Source of the DNA: Gordonia jacobaea
GTDB lineage: Bacteria > Actinomycetota > Actinomycetes > Mycobacteriales > Mycobacteriaceae
Reading direction: 5' to 3'
Assembly (NCBI RefSeq): GCF_001186365.1
Contig: NZ_LDTZ01000014.1
Coordinates: 248,001 to 312,000 of the forward strand
Length of the DNA: 64,000 nucleotides
Numbering within the stretch: position 1 is the stretch's first letter; each line of letters starts with the position of its first letter. The notes below the pieces were generated by a model. That model saw nothing but the letters and a program-made list of their open reading frames with translations, searched no databases and was not told where the DNA came from. Below are positions 10,601 to 19,308 of the stretch, piece after piece. Both the position numbers and the translations under genes were made by a program.

Positions 10601-11083
10601 TTAGCGCACGGTGATTGTTCCGCTGCAGGCGGTGGTGGGGATTGCCCACAGCGCGTTGCGGTTGACCGCGCTGAGCGTGACCCGGACCTTGCCCGGGCCG
10701 GTGTTGAGCGCGAAGGTGGGTCCACCGACGAAGAGGGCGATCTTTGCCGTGTTGAAGGCAGTCCCTTTTCGGTTGTTGTTCAAGTTGTGCCAGTCGAGCC
10801 GCCCGGCGGATTCGTATCCTCCGCTGAATGTCCAGAAGGACGAGATGTCGCGGACAGCGGCGGTGACTGTGCCCGGTCCCGTCTGGGAGACGAACAGTCG
10901 CGCGGTGCTGTAGGGCTGGTCGACGATGTTCGGGCTGATGCCCCAACACCGTTCGAGGGGCGCGACCGTTTCGGCATGGGCGGTACCCGAGCCGACGCTG
11001 AGGGCGGCGAGTGACGACGCGGCGACCCCGGCGGCTGCAAGTGCAGTTGCGACGCGGGTGCGGATTGTGTGTCGATGATGCAT
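10601..11083 (-). CDS. Secreted protein of unknown function
   Basis: 160 residues with a clear Sec signal peptide: basic start (MHHRHTIRTR), hydrophobic core (ALAAAGVAASSLAALSV) and a likely cleavage after AHA at about residue 36. The mature domain of about 120 residues has two Cys (CWGISPN and TTACSGTITVR) that could form a disulfide, and is rich in beta-prone segments. GAGGAC lies upstream of the ATG. It resembles small secreted proteins of unknown function in related genera; no catalytic motif is seen. It is monocistronic and divergent from cysC. Confidence 0.8.
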   Translation of the reverse strand: MHHRHTIRTRVATALAAAGVAASSLAALSVGSGTAHAETVAPLERCWGISPNIVDQPYSTARLFVSQTGPGTVTAAVRDISSFWTFSGGYESAGRLDWHNLNNNRKGTAFNTAKIALFVGGPTFALNTGPGKVRVTLSAVNRNALWAIPTTACSGTITVR

Positions 11084-11292
11084 GGTGTAGTCCTCGATCG
11101 GGTTCCGGATGCGAAACGTTGGCGGGAACGCCGCCGCGTCGGGATGTGCGGCGATGCACGACGGTTAATTCGGGCAATACGGCCGAATCGTTAGCTGGAA
11201 TTGTGAGCTGTGACACGACCGTGACGTGGCAAGCTGAGACCATTCGGCGTCAGCAGCGAGATGAAGGTGGGCGCGACGGGGATGACGACAGA

Positions 11293-11919
11293 ATGAACGC
11301 AGACGGGGGCGACGGCGGGCAGTCGGCGGGCAATGAGCGCGATCTGAACCCGAACGTCGTGTGGCAGGCCAGCAAAGTGTCGCGGGAGCAGCGCCCCCAC
11401 CGTGGTGGGACCCTGTGGATCACCGGATTGTCGGGCTCTGGAAAGTCTTCTGTGGCAATCGAACTCGAGCGTCGACTGGTCACGCAGGGGCGACCTGCGT
11501 ATCTGATGGACGGAGACAATCTCCGACACGGCCTCAACTCCGACCTCGGTTTCGGCGACGACGATCGGCGCGAGAACATCAGGCGCACAGCAGAAGTCGC
11601 GGCACTGTTCGCCGATTCCGGCTCCGTCGCGATTGTCTCGCTGATCTCGCCGTTCGCGGCGGAGCGTCAGCGTGCCCGCGAGATTCACGACGAACGCGCA
11701 CTGCCGTTCTACGAGATCTTCCTCGACACGTCGTTGCAGGAGTGCGAACGCCGCGACCCCAAGGGCCTGTACGCCCGTGCACGGCGCGGTGAGATCAGTC
11801 ACTTCACCGGGATCGACTCGCCCTACGAGCGGCCCGAGAAACCAGATGTCGTGATCCGGCCGACCGACGGGCTGCCAGCGGAGACGGCTGCCGCTGTTCT
11901 CGAACTTCTCGGGCTATGA
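11293..11919 (+). CDS. cysC: Adenylyl-sulfate kinase
   Basis: 208 residues with Walker A GLSGSGKSS, DGDNLRHGLNSDLGF, RENIRRTAEVA and SPFAAERQRAREI, all characteristic of APS kinase, which phosphorylates adenylyl sulfate to PAPS in the cytosol. It stands alone rather than as the CysNC fusion found in M. tuberculosis. The ATG at 11293 gives the normal family length; upstream in-frame GTG codons at 11203 and 11221 exist but add unconserved sequence. cysQ follows about 100 bases downstream, pairing PAPS synthesis with removal of its by-product PAP. Confidence 0.9.
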   Translation: MNADGGDGGQSAGNERDLNPNVVWQASKVSREQRPHRGGTLWITGLSGSGKSSVAIELERRLVTQGRPAYLMDGDNLRHGLNSDLGFGDDDRRENIRRTAEVAALFADSGSVAIVSLISPFAAERQRAREIHDERALPFYEIFLDTSLQECERRDPKGLYARARRGEISHFTGIDSPYERPEKPDVVIRPTDGLPAETAAAVLELLGL

Positions 11920-12015
11920 GCGCCGAGCTCTCGGTCTACGATCAGCAGGCGTCGGCGTGGCCGGCGCGCGCAGGCGCATCCCGGCGCCTGGGCGAGAGGG
12001 TGGAAGGGGCAACGA

Positions 12016-12816
12016 GTGGACGACCGCAGCCTTGCCGGAGAACTGGCGACCGCAGCAGGTAAACTGCTTCTCGAGATCCGCGCGAACAGCGGCCTGACCG
12101 GCCGCGCGCTCGGCGACGAGGGAGATCGACGCTCCAACGACTTCCTGCTCGCCCGCCTCGCCACCGATCGCCCCGACGACGCTGTCCTCTCGGAGGAGTC
12201 GACGGACGACAAAGCCCGGCTGATCTCGCCGCGCGTCTGGATCGTCGACCCCGTCGACGGCACACGGGAATACGGGGCCGTCGACGAATCCGGTGAGGGC
12301 CGGAAGGACTGGGCTGTGCACGTCGCGCTCTGGTCGTCGACCGGCGGCGGCACGCTCATCGCCGGTGCCGTCGCGCTGCCCGCGCTCGGGATCACCTATG
12401 TCGACGACGAGACGCCCGTGGCGCCGACCGAGGGTCTCGCCGAGGTTCCGCGCGGTGACGCCCCGCGCGTCGTCGTCAGTGGCTCTCGTCCGCCCGCTTT
12501 CTCGCAGGCCGTCGCCGACGCGATCGGCGGCGAGGTCGTGCAGATGGGTTCAGCGGGCGCGAAGGCGATGGCCGTGGTGCGCGGTGAGGCCGACGCCTAC
12601 GTGCACGCGGGTGGGCAGTACGAGTGGGATTCCGCGGCACCGGTTGCCGTCGCTCAGGCAAAAGGTCTGTGGTGCAGTCGAATCGATGGCTCGCCGCTGG
12701 TCTACAACCAGGACGACACCTATCTGCCCGACCTCGTGATCTGCCTGCCGGAGTTGCGCGACGCGATCATCGAGGTCACGAGTTCAGAGCCAACCCCGAC
12801 ATCAGAGTCGCGATAG
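12016..12816 (+). CDS. cysQ: 3'(2'),5'-bisphosphate nucleotidase CysQ
   Basis: 266 residues of the inositol-monophosphatase superfamily. The metal-binding motifs are LSEES (Glu) and WIVDPVDGTREY (DPVDGT), with QYEWDSAAPVAVA (WDSAAP) late in the protein. It hydrolyses PAP, and may act on PAPS, recycling the by-product of sulfotransfer. It starts with GTG after GGAAGGGG. The 3' end overlaps the oppositely oriented eccA-like gene by 41 bases. Co-occurrence with cysC supports the sulfur-assimilation role. Confidence 0.9.
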   Translation: MDDRSLAGELATAAGKLLLEIRANSGLTGRALGDEGDRRSNDFLLARLATDRPDDAVLSEESTDDKARLISPRVWIVDPVDGTREYGAVDESGEGRKDWAVHVALWSSTGGGTLIAGAVALPALGITYVDDETPVAPTEGLAEVPRGDAPRVVVSGSRPPAFSQAVADAIGGEVVQMGSAGAKAMAVVRGEADAYVHAGGQYEWDSAAPVAVAQAKGLWCSRIDGSPLVYNQDDTYLPDLVICLPELRDAIIEVTSSEPTPTSESR

Positions 12817-14572
12817 CGGCGCGCACGTCGCTTGCTTCGATCCGCATCAGGTCTTCGGCTGACAGCGAGCCCAGATCGCCTGCGGTGAGCCGATATTCGC
12901 GCTCTTCCTCGGCAGATTCGACGATGTTCCGCACAAAGCGGCCGTTACCCGCGAGGTCGATTCCCCGCCGCGTTCCCGCACCGGCTTCGCGTACATCCTC
13001 ATAGAGCGGTGCACACGCCTGCTCGATCTCGGCCGCAGCTTCGGGGGTAAGTATCGAATCACGGCGCCGCGCGAGGTAGTCGCCGATGCTGGCCAACTCC
13101 CGCGGGGTGTACGACTCGAAGCGGATGCGTCGGGCGAATCGTGACGCGAGGCCGTCGTTGGAGGCGAGGAACCTGTCGATCTCTGCGTCGTAGCCCGCGA
13201 TGATCACCACGAGCCGGTCGCGGTTGTCCTCCATGCGAGCCAGCAGGGTGTCGACGGCCTCGCGTCCGAAGGCGTCGCCACCGGAGAGTCCTTGCTGGAC
13301 AAGGGTGTACGCCTCGTCGATGAACAAGACGCCGTCCATGGCCGAGTCGATCAGCGCCGACGTCTTGATGGCTGTGCTGCCCAGGTGTTCGCCGACCATA
13401 TCGCGTCTGGTGGCCTCGATGACCTTGTCGGACTTGATGAATCCGAGCCCGCAGTACATCTTGGCGATCACGCGCGCGACAGTTGTCTTGCCGGTGCCGG
13501 GCGGCCCGGTGAACGCCAGGTGCAGGCTGCGCGCCGACGTCGAGAGACCCCGGTCGGCGCGGATTCTGGCGACCGTCGCCGCCGACTGCAGTTTGGCGAC
13601 CTGCTCCTTGACCGATGTCAGTCCGATCTGGGCGTCGAGCTCTGCCTGTGCGGCACTCACCAGATCTTCCGCGGTCTGCGACGCCTCGTCGGACTTGTCC
13701 GGTGATGTGAGTGTTGGTGGAGTCGTCGGGGCGGACGCGGGATCCCACGGATCGGTCCGCGCCGCGATCTCGTCGGCGGTGGTGACGGTCAGTCGCGTCG
13801 CGGGCGACCGGAGTGCGTCGGCAGCCGCGGTCAACGAGGGATCGCTGGCGAAGGCCTGCTCGAGCATCGATGTGGCCTGCGCCTGTTTGCCCTCGCCGCG
13901 CAGTGTGAGCCCGTAGGTGTACATCGCCCGGCTCGCACATGCGGGAATGGCGCATGACATGGCTCGTTCGAGGCGTCGAATGGCTTCGGCGCTCATTCCG
14001 AGCTGCGCGCAGGCGGTGCCCGTCAGATAGTCGGCGACGGCGCTCATGTGGGGGTCGTGCCACTGTTCTGAGCGCGCGAGCGTCGACAACACGTCCGGCC
14101 ATCGCCCGGTGCGGAAGTAGAGCACGGCTTCGATGAACGTCACGATCGGAGTTCGACGCTGCTCGGCAATCGCGTCGACGACGTCACGTGCTCCCGCGAA
14201 GTCGTCGCCCGCGATCAGGGTCGCTGCGTAGGCGGCCGCAGCCTCGACGGCGTCGGTAAGCGGGTAGTCGAGGAACATGCCGGTGTACCACCGCCCGACA
14301 AGCGTTCGGGGCGGCAGTCCGAGTCTGCGTTGCTCCGCTCCGATGCGGTCGCTGTGTCGATAGAGCGCGAAGAGCACCTCGTTCGACGCGTCGCCGCAGG
14401 CCAGGCGACCGAGCCAGGCGTCGGCCATGGTCGGGTCCCACTCGCTGGCGCGCGTGAATGCCTTTGTTGCCTGCGCCTTGTTGTCGACCGGGTCGGTGCC
14501 CTCGACGGGGATCCCAAGTGAGAGCACCCCGAGCTCGAAGAGCTGCCGCGCCTTGCGGACGTCGGTCATCAT
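12776..14572 (-). CDS. eccA: EccA-like AAA+ ATPase of type VII secretion
   Basis: About 598 residues. The N-terminal half (1-270) is a TPR-like helical region; a Thr/Pro-rich linker follows. The C-terminal half is a CbxX/CfqX AAA+ domain with Walker A GPPGTGKTTVARVIAK, Walker B GVLFIDEAYTL, sensor VVIIAGY and an arginine finger near FARRIRFESY. EccA proteins are cytosolic chaperone-like ATPases for EsxA/PE/PPE substrates of ESX systems. No other esx or ecc gene is in this window, so it is an orphan copy here. ATG codons at 14572 and 14569 directly follow a run of G; a TTG at 14581 is also possible. Confidence 0.85.
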   Translation of the reverse strand: MMTDVRKARQLFELGVLSLGIPVEGTDPVDNKAQATKAFTRASEWDPTMADAWLGRLACGDASNEVLFALYRHSDRIGAEQRRLGLPPRTLVGRWYTGMFLDYPLTDAVEAAAAYAATLIAGDDFAGARDVVDAIAEQRRTPIVTFIEAVLYFRTGRWPDVLSTLARSEQWHDPHMSAVADYLTGTACAQLGMSAEAIRRLERAMSCAIPACASRAMYTYGLTLRGEGKQAQATSMLEQAFASDPSLTAAADALRSPATRLTVTTADEIAARTDPWDPASAPTTPPTLTSPDKSDEASQTAEDLVSAAQAELDAQIGLTSVKEQVAKLQSAATVARIRADRGLSTSARSLHLAFTGPPGTGKTTVARVIAKMYCGLGFIKSDKVIEATRRDMVGEHLGSTAIKTSALIDSAMDGVLFIDEAYTLVQQGLSGGDAFGREAVDTLLARMEDNRDRLVVIIAGYDAEIDRFLASNDGLASRFARRIRFESYTPRELASIGDYLARRRDSILTPEAAAEIEQACAPLYEDVREAGAGTRRGIDLAGNGRFVRNIVESAEEEREYRLTAGDLGSLSAEDLMRIEASDVRAAIATLMSGLALNS

Positions 14573-14681
14573 CCCCCCCAAAAGTCCGATTGAACCGCTT
14601 CGCGTAGATCAATCACCGTAGCCGTTGTGTCGTGCGCTCGGGTCGCGGTCGACACAGTCCGAGCCCGATGCGGGCCGGGCG

Positions 14682-14695
14682 GTAGAATCTGGCAG
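14682..14695 (+). promoter_or_regulatory. Leaderless promoter of purL
   Basis: The -10 box TAGAAT (14682-14687) is followed after 8 bases by the GTG start at 14696. No Shine-Dalgarno sequence fits between, so transcription should begin at or next to the start codon. Confidence 0.65.
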
Positions 14696-17011
14696 GTGAG
14701 CGATCCTGTGGAGACCGTGTCTGTGGATTCAACGTCTGTGGATTCAATCGAACGGGCAGTCGACAGCCCCGATCAGCCCCAGCCCTACAAGGAACTCGGA
14801 CTCAAGGACGACGAGTACGAGCGGATCAAGCAGATCCTCGGTCGCCGCCCGACCGATTCCGAACTCGCCATGTACTCGGTGATGTGGTCGGAGCACTGCA
14901 GCTACAAGTCGTCGAAGGTGCATCTGCGCTACTTCGGTGAGACCACCACCGAGGAGATGCGTTCGGGCATGCTCGCGGGCATCGGTGAGAACGCGGGTGT
15001 CGTCGACATCGGCGATGGCTGGGCCGTCACGTTCAAGGTTGAGTCGCACAACCATCCCAGCTACGTCGAGCCGTATCAGGGCGCAGCGACCGGTGTCGGT
15101 GGCATCGTCCGCGACATCATGGCGATGGGTGCCCGCCCGATCGCGGTGATGGACCAGCTCCGCTTCGGCAGGGCCGACGCCCCCGATACGCGACGCGTGC
15201 TCGACGGAGTGGTCCGCGGTGTCGGCGGCTACGGCAACTCGCTCGGACTGCCCAACATCGGCGGCGAAACGGTCTTCGACTCGAGTTACGCGGGCAACCC
15301 CCTGGTCAACGCACTGTGTGCGGGTGCGCTGCGCACCGAAGACCTGCAACTGGCCTTCGCGTCGGGAACCGGGAACAAGATCATCCTGTTCGGTGCTCGC
15401 ACCGGACTCGACGGCATCGGCGGTGTGTCGGTGCTCGCCTCGGAGACCTTCGACGACACCGGCGAGTCCGGCCCCAATCGCAAGAAGCTGCCGAGCGTGC
15501 AGGTGGGCGACCCGTTCACCGAGAAGGTGCTCATCGAGTGCTGCCTCGAGCTCTATCACGCGGGGCTGGTCGTCGGTATCCAGGATCTCGGTGGCGCCGG
15601 ACTTTCATGTGCCACATCGGAATTGGCATCGGCCGGCGACGGCGGCATGAAGATCGAACTCGAGAAGGTTCCCATGCGCGCGGTGGGGATGACACCCGCG
15701 GAGGTGCTCTCCAGCGAGTCGCAGGAACGCATGTGCGCGGTCGTCACCCCGGAGAATGTCGACGCCTTCCTCGCCGTGTGCCGCAAGTGGGATGTGCTCG
15801 CCACCGTGATCGGCGAGGTCACCGACGGCGACAACCTGGTGATCACGTGGAACGGTGAGACCGTCGTCGACGTCCCGCCGCGGACCGTCGCGCACGAGGG
15901 TCCGGTCTACGAGCGTCCGGTCGCCCGCCCCGACTGGCAGGACGGTGTGGTCGAGTCGACCACGGAGGCCCTGCAACGTCCGTCGACTCCCGACGAACTG
16001 CGTCAGACACTCCTCGACCTGCTCGAGTCGCCCGCACTCTGCAGCCGCAAGTTCATCACCGATCAATACGACCGGTACGTGCGCGGCAACACCGTGCTCG
16101 CCGAGCATGCCGACTCCGGAGTGATTCGGATCGACGAAAAGACCGGTCGAGGAATCGCTTTGGCCACCGACGCTTCGGGGCGCTACACCTTCCTCGACCC
16201 GTACCGGGGTGCACAGCTCGCGTTGGCCGAGGCGTATCGCAACGTGGCGGCGTCGGGTGCAACCCCCCGCGCGGTGACGAACTGCCTGAACTTCGGTTCG
16301 CCGGAGGACCCGGCGGTGATGTGGCAGTTCCAGCAGGCTGTGCACGGGTTGGCCGACGGGTGTCGCCAGCTCGGCATTCCGGTCACGGGCGGCAACGTCA
16401 GCTTCTACAACCAGACGGGGTCGACGCCGATCCTGCCGACACCGGTCGTCGGTGTACTCGGTGTGATCGACGACGTGCATCGTCGACTCCCGACCGACTT
16501 CGGTACCGAGCCCGGCGAGACGCTCATCCTGCTCGGCGAGACGCGCGACGAGTTCGACGGCTCGATCTGGGCGGAGGTCGCCTACGACCATCTCGGCGGT
16601 GTGCCGCCGGAGGTCGACCTCGACCACGAGAAACTGCTGGCCGACATTCTGACTGCTGCCTCACGCGACGGCTTGGTCTCGGCTGCGCATGATCTCAGCG
16701 AGGGCGGGCTGATCCAGGCCGTCGTCGAATCCGCGCTCGCAGGTGAAACCGGTTGTCGCATCCTGCTTCCCGAAGACGCTGATCCGTTTGTGTGGCTGTT
16801 CTCCGAATCGTCGGGACGTGTGCTGGTCGCGGTGCCGCGGACCGAGGAGTCGCGGTTCACCTCGATGCTCACCGCCCGACAGATGCCGTGGACGCGTATC
16901 GGTGTCGTCGATCAGGGTTCCGACTCGGTGACCGTGCAGGACCAGTTCGAGGTGACACTCGACGAACTGCGCGCCGTGCACGAGGGCACGCTGCCGAAGC
17001 TGTTCGGCTGA
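14696..17011 (+). CDS. purL: Phosphoribosylformylglycinamidine synthase subunit PurL
   Basis: 771 residues, the size of the small-type PurL that works with PurS and PurQ. Conserved parts include [35 protein letters not shown] (read as two adjacent segments), [16 protein letters not shown], and in the second half NVSFYNQTG and AHDLSEGGL. It converts FGAR to FGAM with ATP and ammonia in de novo purine synthesis. GTG 14696 is chosen for the leaderless promoter; a start further upstream would add unconserved residues. purQ and purS are not in the window. purF and purM lie 4.5 and 6.2 kb downstream. Confidence 0.95.
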   Translation: MSDPVETVSVDSTSVDSIERAVDSPDQPQPYKELGLKDDEYERIKQILGRRPTDSELAMYSVMWSEHCSYKSSKVHLRYFGETTTEEMRSGMLAGIGENAGVVDIGDGWAVTFKVESHNHPSYVEPYQGAATGVGGIVRDIMAMGARPIAVMDQLRFGRADAPDTRRVLDGVVRGVGGYGNSLGLPNIGGETVFDSSYAGNPLVNALCAGALRTEDLQLAFASGTGNKIILFGARTGLDGIGGVSVLASETFDDTGESGPNRKKLPSVQVGDPFTEKVLIECCLELYHAGLVVGIQDLGGAGLSCATSELASAGDGGMKIELEKVPMRAVGMTPAEVLSSESQERMCAVVTPENVDAFLAVCRKWDVLATVIGEVTDGDNLVITWNGETVVDVPPRTVAHEGPVYERPVARPDWQDGVVESTTEALQRPSTPDELRQTLLDLLESPALCSRKFITDQYDRYVRGNTVLAEHADSGVIRIDEKTGRGIALATDASGRYTFLDPYRGAQLALAEAYRNVAASGATPRAVTNCLNFGSPEDPAVMWQFQQAVHGLADGCRQLGIPVTGGNVSFYNQTGSTPILPTPVVGVLGVIDDVHRRLPTDFGTEPGETLILLGETRDEFDGSIWAEVAYDHLGGVPPEVDLDHEKLLADILTAASRDGLVSAAHDLSEGGLIQAVVESALAGETGCRILLPEDADPFVWLFSESSGRVLVAVPRTEESRFTSMLTARQMPWTRIGVVDQGSDSVTVQDQFEVTLDELRAVHEGTLPKLFG

Positions 17012-17130
17012 GACTGCTCGCCGGGCGTTGTTCCTGCTGTCGGGTCTTCGAATGGAATCGACGGCCCGTATAGGGTGTCCGTTGGCCGTGTCCGTTACGC
17101 TCCACTCGACCAAACTCGAGAGGAATCCCG

Positions 17131-17376
17131 ATGACCAACCCGTATGACCCGCAGGGCGACCCGCTGAAGAAGGATGGCGGATACGGTCAGGCGCCCTACG
17201 GTGGCCAGCAATATGGGCAGCCCCAATACGATCAGCAACAGTACGGCCAGCAACAGTATGGGCAGCCCCAGTACGGTGGCCAGCCTCCATATGGTGGGCA
17301 GCCCTACGGGCAGCAGCCCCAGACGAGCCGCGTGAACCTGGCCATCGACGACGCATCGGCGCGCGCGAGGGTGTAG
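17131..17376 (+). pseudogene. Truncated N-terminus of a Gly/Gln/Tyr/Pro-rich membrane-type protein
   Basis: 81 residues. GAGAGGA precedes the ATG. Residues 1-64 are low complexity with repeated QYGQP, GGQ and PYGG units, typical of the cytoplasmic N-terminal tail of actinobacterial RDD/DUF4190/DUF4870-type membrane proteins. The expected membrane domain is missing: after PQTSRV the frame runs into bases that encode, on the other strand, the C-terminus of the neighbouring GDPD gene, and stops. This looks like a gene truncated by a deletion whose junction is near 17320-17330. A promoter-like TATAGG lies near 17070. Confidence 0.6.
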
Positions 17377-18122
17377 ACGTCGACCTCACGCTTCATCGCG
17401 TGGAATGCCGCGATCAGATCTGCGGCGCGGAGTACGAGTTCCTGGTCCAGATAGATGATTTCGGCGCGCGATGAGTCGCGGCAGGCGGTGAAGACGAAGC
17501 CGCGGAAATCCCCCGAGTGCAGTACACGGCCGATCGCGCCGCGGTGGCACGGGTCGTAGCCCACGTGGATGTCGGGCGCGGCGTCGCAGAGGGCGGTCAC
17601 GGCGTCGGCGTCGCCGCACGAGAGGATCGCGTTGTCCGCGAAGGGTTCGACGGCCCGCGCGAAGATGCTGAGCGCCTCGTCGTCGAGGGCCGCTGCGTCT
17701 TCCTTGAAATCGAGTTGCAGCATTGCGTCGTCGGCTATCTCGATGCCGTCGAGCATGGTCGCGAGGTCTTCGAGGAGCACGACGCTGTCGTCCGTCGGGT
17801 CGCCGACATTGTCGGTCAACGTCAGTCCGCGCAGATACGCCGCAGAAGCGTGCGAGACGTCTCCGCGCCCCGTCGTCGAGTGCGCGAGGTCGCGATCGTG
17901 CAGCACCGCGAACCCACGCTCGGCATGGATGAGAAGGTCGACTTCGACGCTCGCACCGACCCGCATCGCCTCGACGATCCGCGATGCCGTGAACGGGGTG
18001 TCGGATGGTCGTCTCCGTGCCCGATGCCACTTGAGCCTGGTTCGACGGCCCGCGTGCGTGACCGCGATGGGTGGCGGGGCGGATGCGGCGGAGTATTCGG
18101 AGCTCGACATCGATGCCGACAT
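17304..18122 (-). CDS. Glycerophosphodiester phosphodiesterase-family protein, C-terminus probably truncated
   Basis: 272 residues (ATG at 18110 would give 268). GDPD signature residues are present: VTHAGRRTRLKWHRA, SVEVDLLIHAERGFAVLHDRDL (EVD and the second catalytic His) and LQLDFKEDAAAL. The enzyme class hydrolyses glycerophosphodiesters to glycerol-3-phosphate and an alcohol. The last residues, LVWGCCP, are encoded by the antisense of the low-complexity gene 17131-17376. The usual C-terminal strand with its ITTDDP-like motif is absent, so about 20-25 residues seem to be lost at a deletion junction. The catalytic half is intact, so activity is uncertain. Confidence 0.75.
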   Translation of the reverse strand: MSASMSSSEYSAASAPPPIAVTHAGRRTRLKWHRARRRPSDTPFTASRIVEAMRVGASVEVDLLIHAERGFAVLHDRDLAHSTTGRGDVSHASAAYLRGLTLTDNVGDPTDDSVVLLEDLATMLDGIEIADDAMLQLDFKEDAAALDDEALSIFARAVEPFADNAILSCGDADAVTALCDAAPDIHVGYDPCHRGAIGRVLHSGDFRGFVFTACRDSSRAEIIYLDQELVLRAADLIAAFHAMKREVDVYTLARADASSMARFTRLVWGCCP

Positions 18123-18187
18123 TACGCCCGGCAGGGCATTGCCCGAATACCGTCCGCCGATGTGGAACGTGTTCTAGTTTGGTGGGC

Positions 18188-19291
18188 ATGAGTCTGCGCG
18201 TGGTCGAGTGGTCGACCGGAACCGTCGGAAAGCATGCGATCGCCGGAATCGACGCCCACCCCGATCTGGAATTGGTCGGAGTGTGGGTATCCGATCCCGC
18301 GAAGGTCGGTCGAGATGCCGGTGAGTTGGCAGGCCTCGGGCGCGAACTCGGGGTCGTCGCGACGTCGGACGTCGACGAGCTGTTGGCTCTCGCTCCCGAC
18401 TGCATCGTGCACACCGCGATGACAGACGATCGCGTCGTCGAGTCGATCAACGACCTGACCAGGTTTCTCGACGCGGGGATCAACGTGGTGTCGAGCGGGC
18501 CGGTCGTGCTGCAATTCCCGCACGGCATCCTGCCGGCGTCGATGGTCGAGCAGGTCGAGGCCGCGGCAGCCCGCGGAGGTGCAACGCTGCACGTCAACGG
18601 TATCGATCCGGGATTCGCCAACGACGTGCTGCCGCTGTCGATGACGAGCCTCGCGCAGCGTATCGACGAGGTCCGGTGCATGGAGATCGCCGACTACTCG
18701 ACCTACTACCAACCCGTCGTTATGCGCGACCTGTTCGGATTCGGCCAACCGATGGACAGCACGCCGCTGCTGCTGACGCCGGGTGTGCTGTCGATGGCGT
18801 GGGGGAGTGTCGTCCGGCAGCTCGCGGCGGGCCTGGGCATCACGCTCGACGAACCGCTCGTCGAACGCGTCGAGCGGGTGGCTGCTGATCGTGACTACTC
18901 GACGGTGTCGGTCGAGATTCCGCAGGGCACGATGGCAGCACTGCGATTCGAGGTCGCGGGACAGGTCGACGGCACCGACCGGATCGTGCTCGAGCACGTC
19001 ACTCGCACACATCCCGATCAGTGTCCGGAGTGGCCGAAGCCCGCGGAGGGTGACGGCTCGTACCGCATCGTCGTGTCCGGCGAACCGCAGATGCAGGTGG
19101 AGTTCACCCATCACGGGGAGAACGGCGATCACAACGTCTCGGGCATGATCGTGACGGCTATGCGTCTTGTCAACGCGGTTCCCGCTGTGGTCGCGGCGTC
19201 GGCCGGTCTTGCTACCGCGCTCGATCTGCCGCTCGTCACCGGGCGCGGACTCGTGGCGGGCCAGCCGAAGGCGGTCACAGTCGGCGCATAG
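18188..19291 (+). CDS. NAD(P)-dependent dihydrodipicolinate reductase/amine dehydrogenase-like protein
   Basis: 367 residues with an N-terminal Rossmann segment VVEWSTGTVGKHAIAGI (GxxGxxA-like) and PDLELVGVWVSDPAKVG. A central NGIDPGFANDVLPL motif is shared with the actinobacterial homologues of DHDP reductase and 2,4-diaminopentanoate dehydrogenase. The exact substrate is unknown. A -10 box TAGTTT (18175-18180) lies 7 bases before the ATG at 18188, so the mRNA is probably leaderless; an in-frame GTG at 18182 is the alternative. It is divergent from the GDPD gene. Confidence 0.75.
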   Translation: MSLRVVEWSTGTVGKHAIAGIDAHPDLELVGVWVSDPAKVGRDAGELAGLGRELGVVATSDVDELLALAPDCIVHTAMTDDRVVESINDLTRFLDAGINVVSSGPVVLQFPHGILPASMVEQVEAAAARGGATLHVNGIDPGFANDVLPLSMTSLAQRIDEVRCMEIADYSTYYQPVVMRDLFGFGQPMDSTPLLLTPGVLSMAWGSVVRQLAAGLGITLDEPLVERVERVAADRDYSTVSVEIPQGTMAALRFEVAGQVDGTDRIVLEHVTRTHPDQCPEWPKPAEGDGSYRIVVSGEPQMQVEFTHHGENGDHNVSGMIVTAMRLVNAVPAVVAASAGLATALDLPLVTGRGLVAGQPKAVTVGA

Positions 19292-19308
19292 CCGTAGTGG
19301 AAAAGCCT

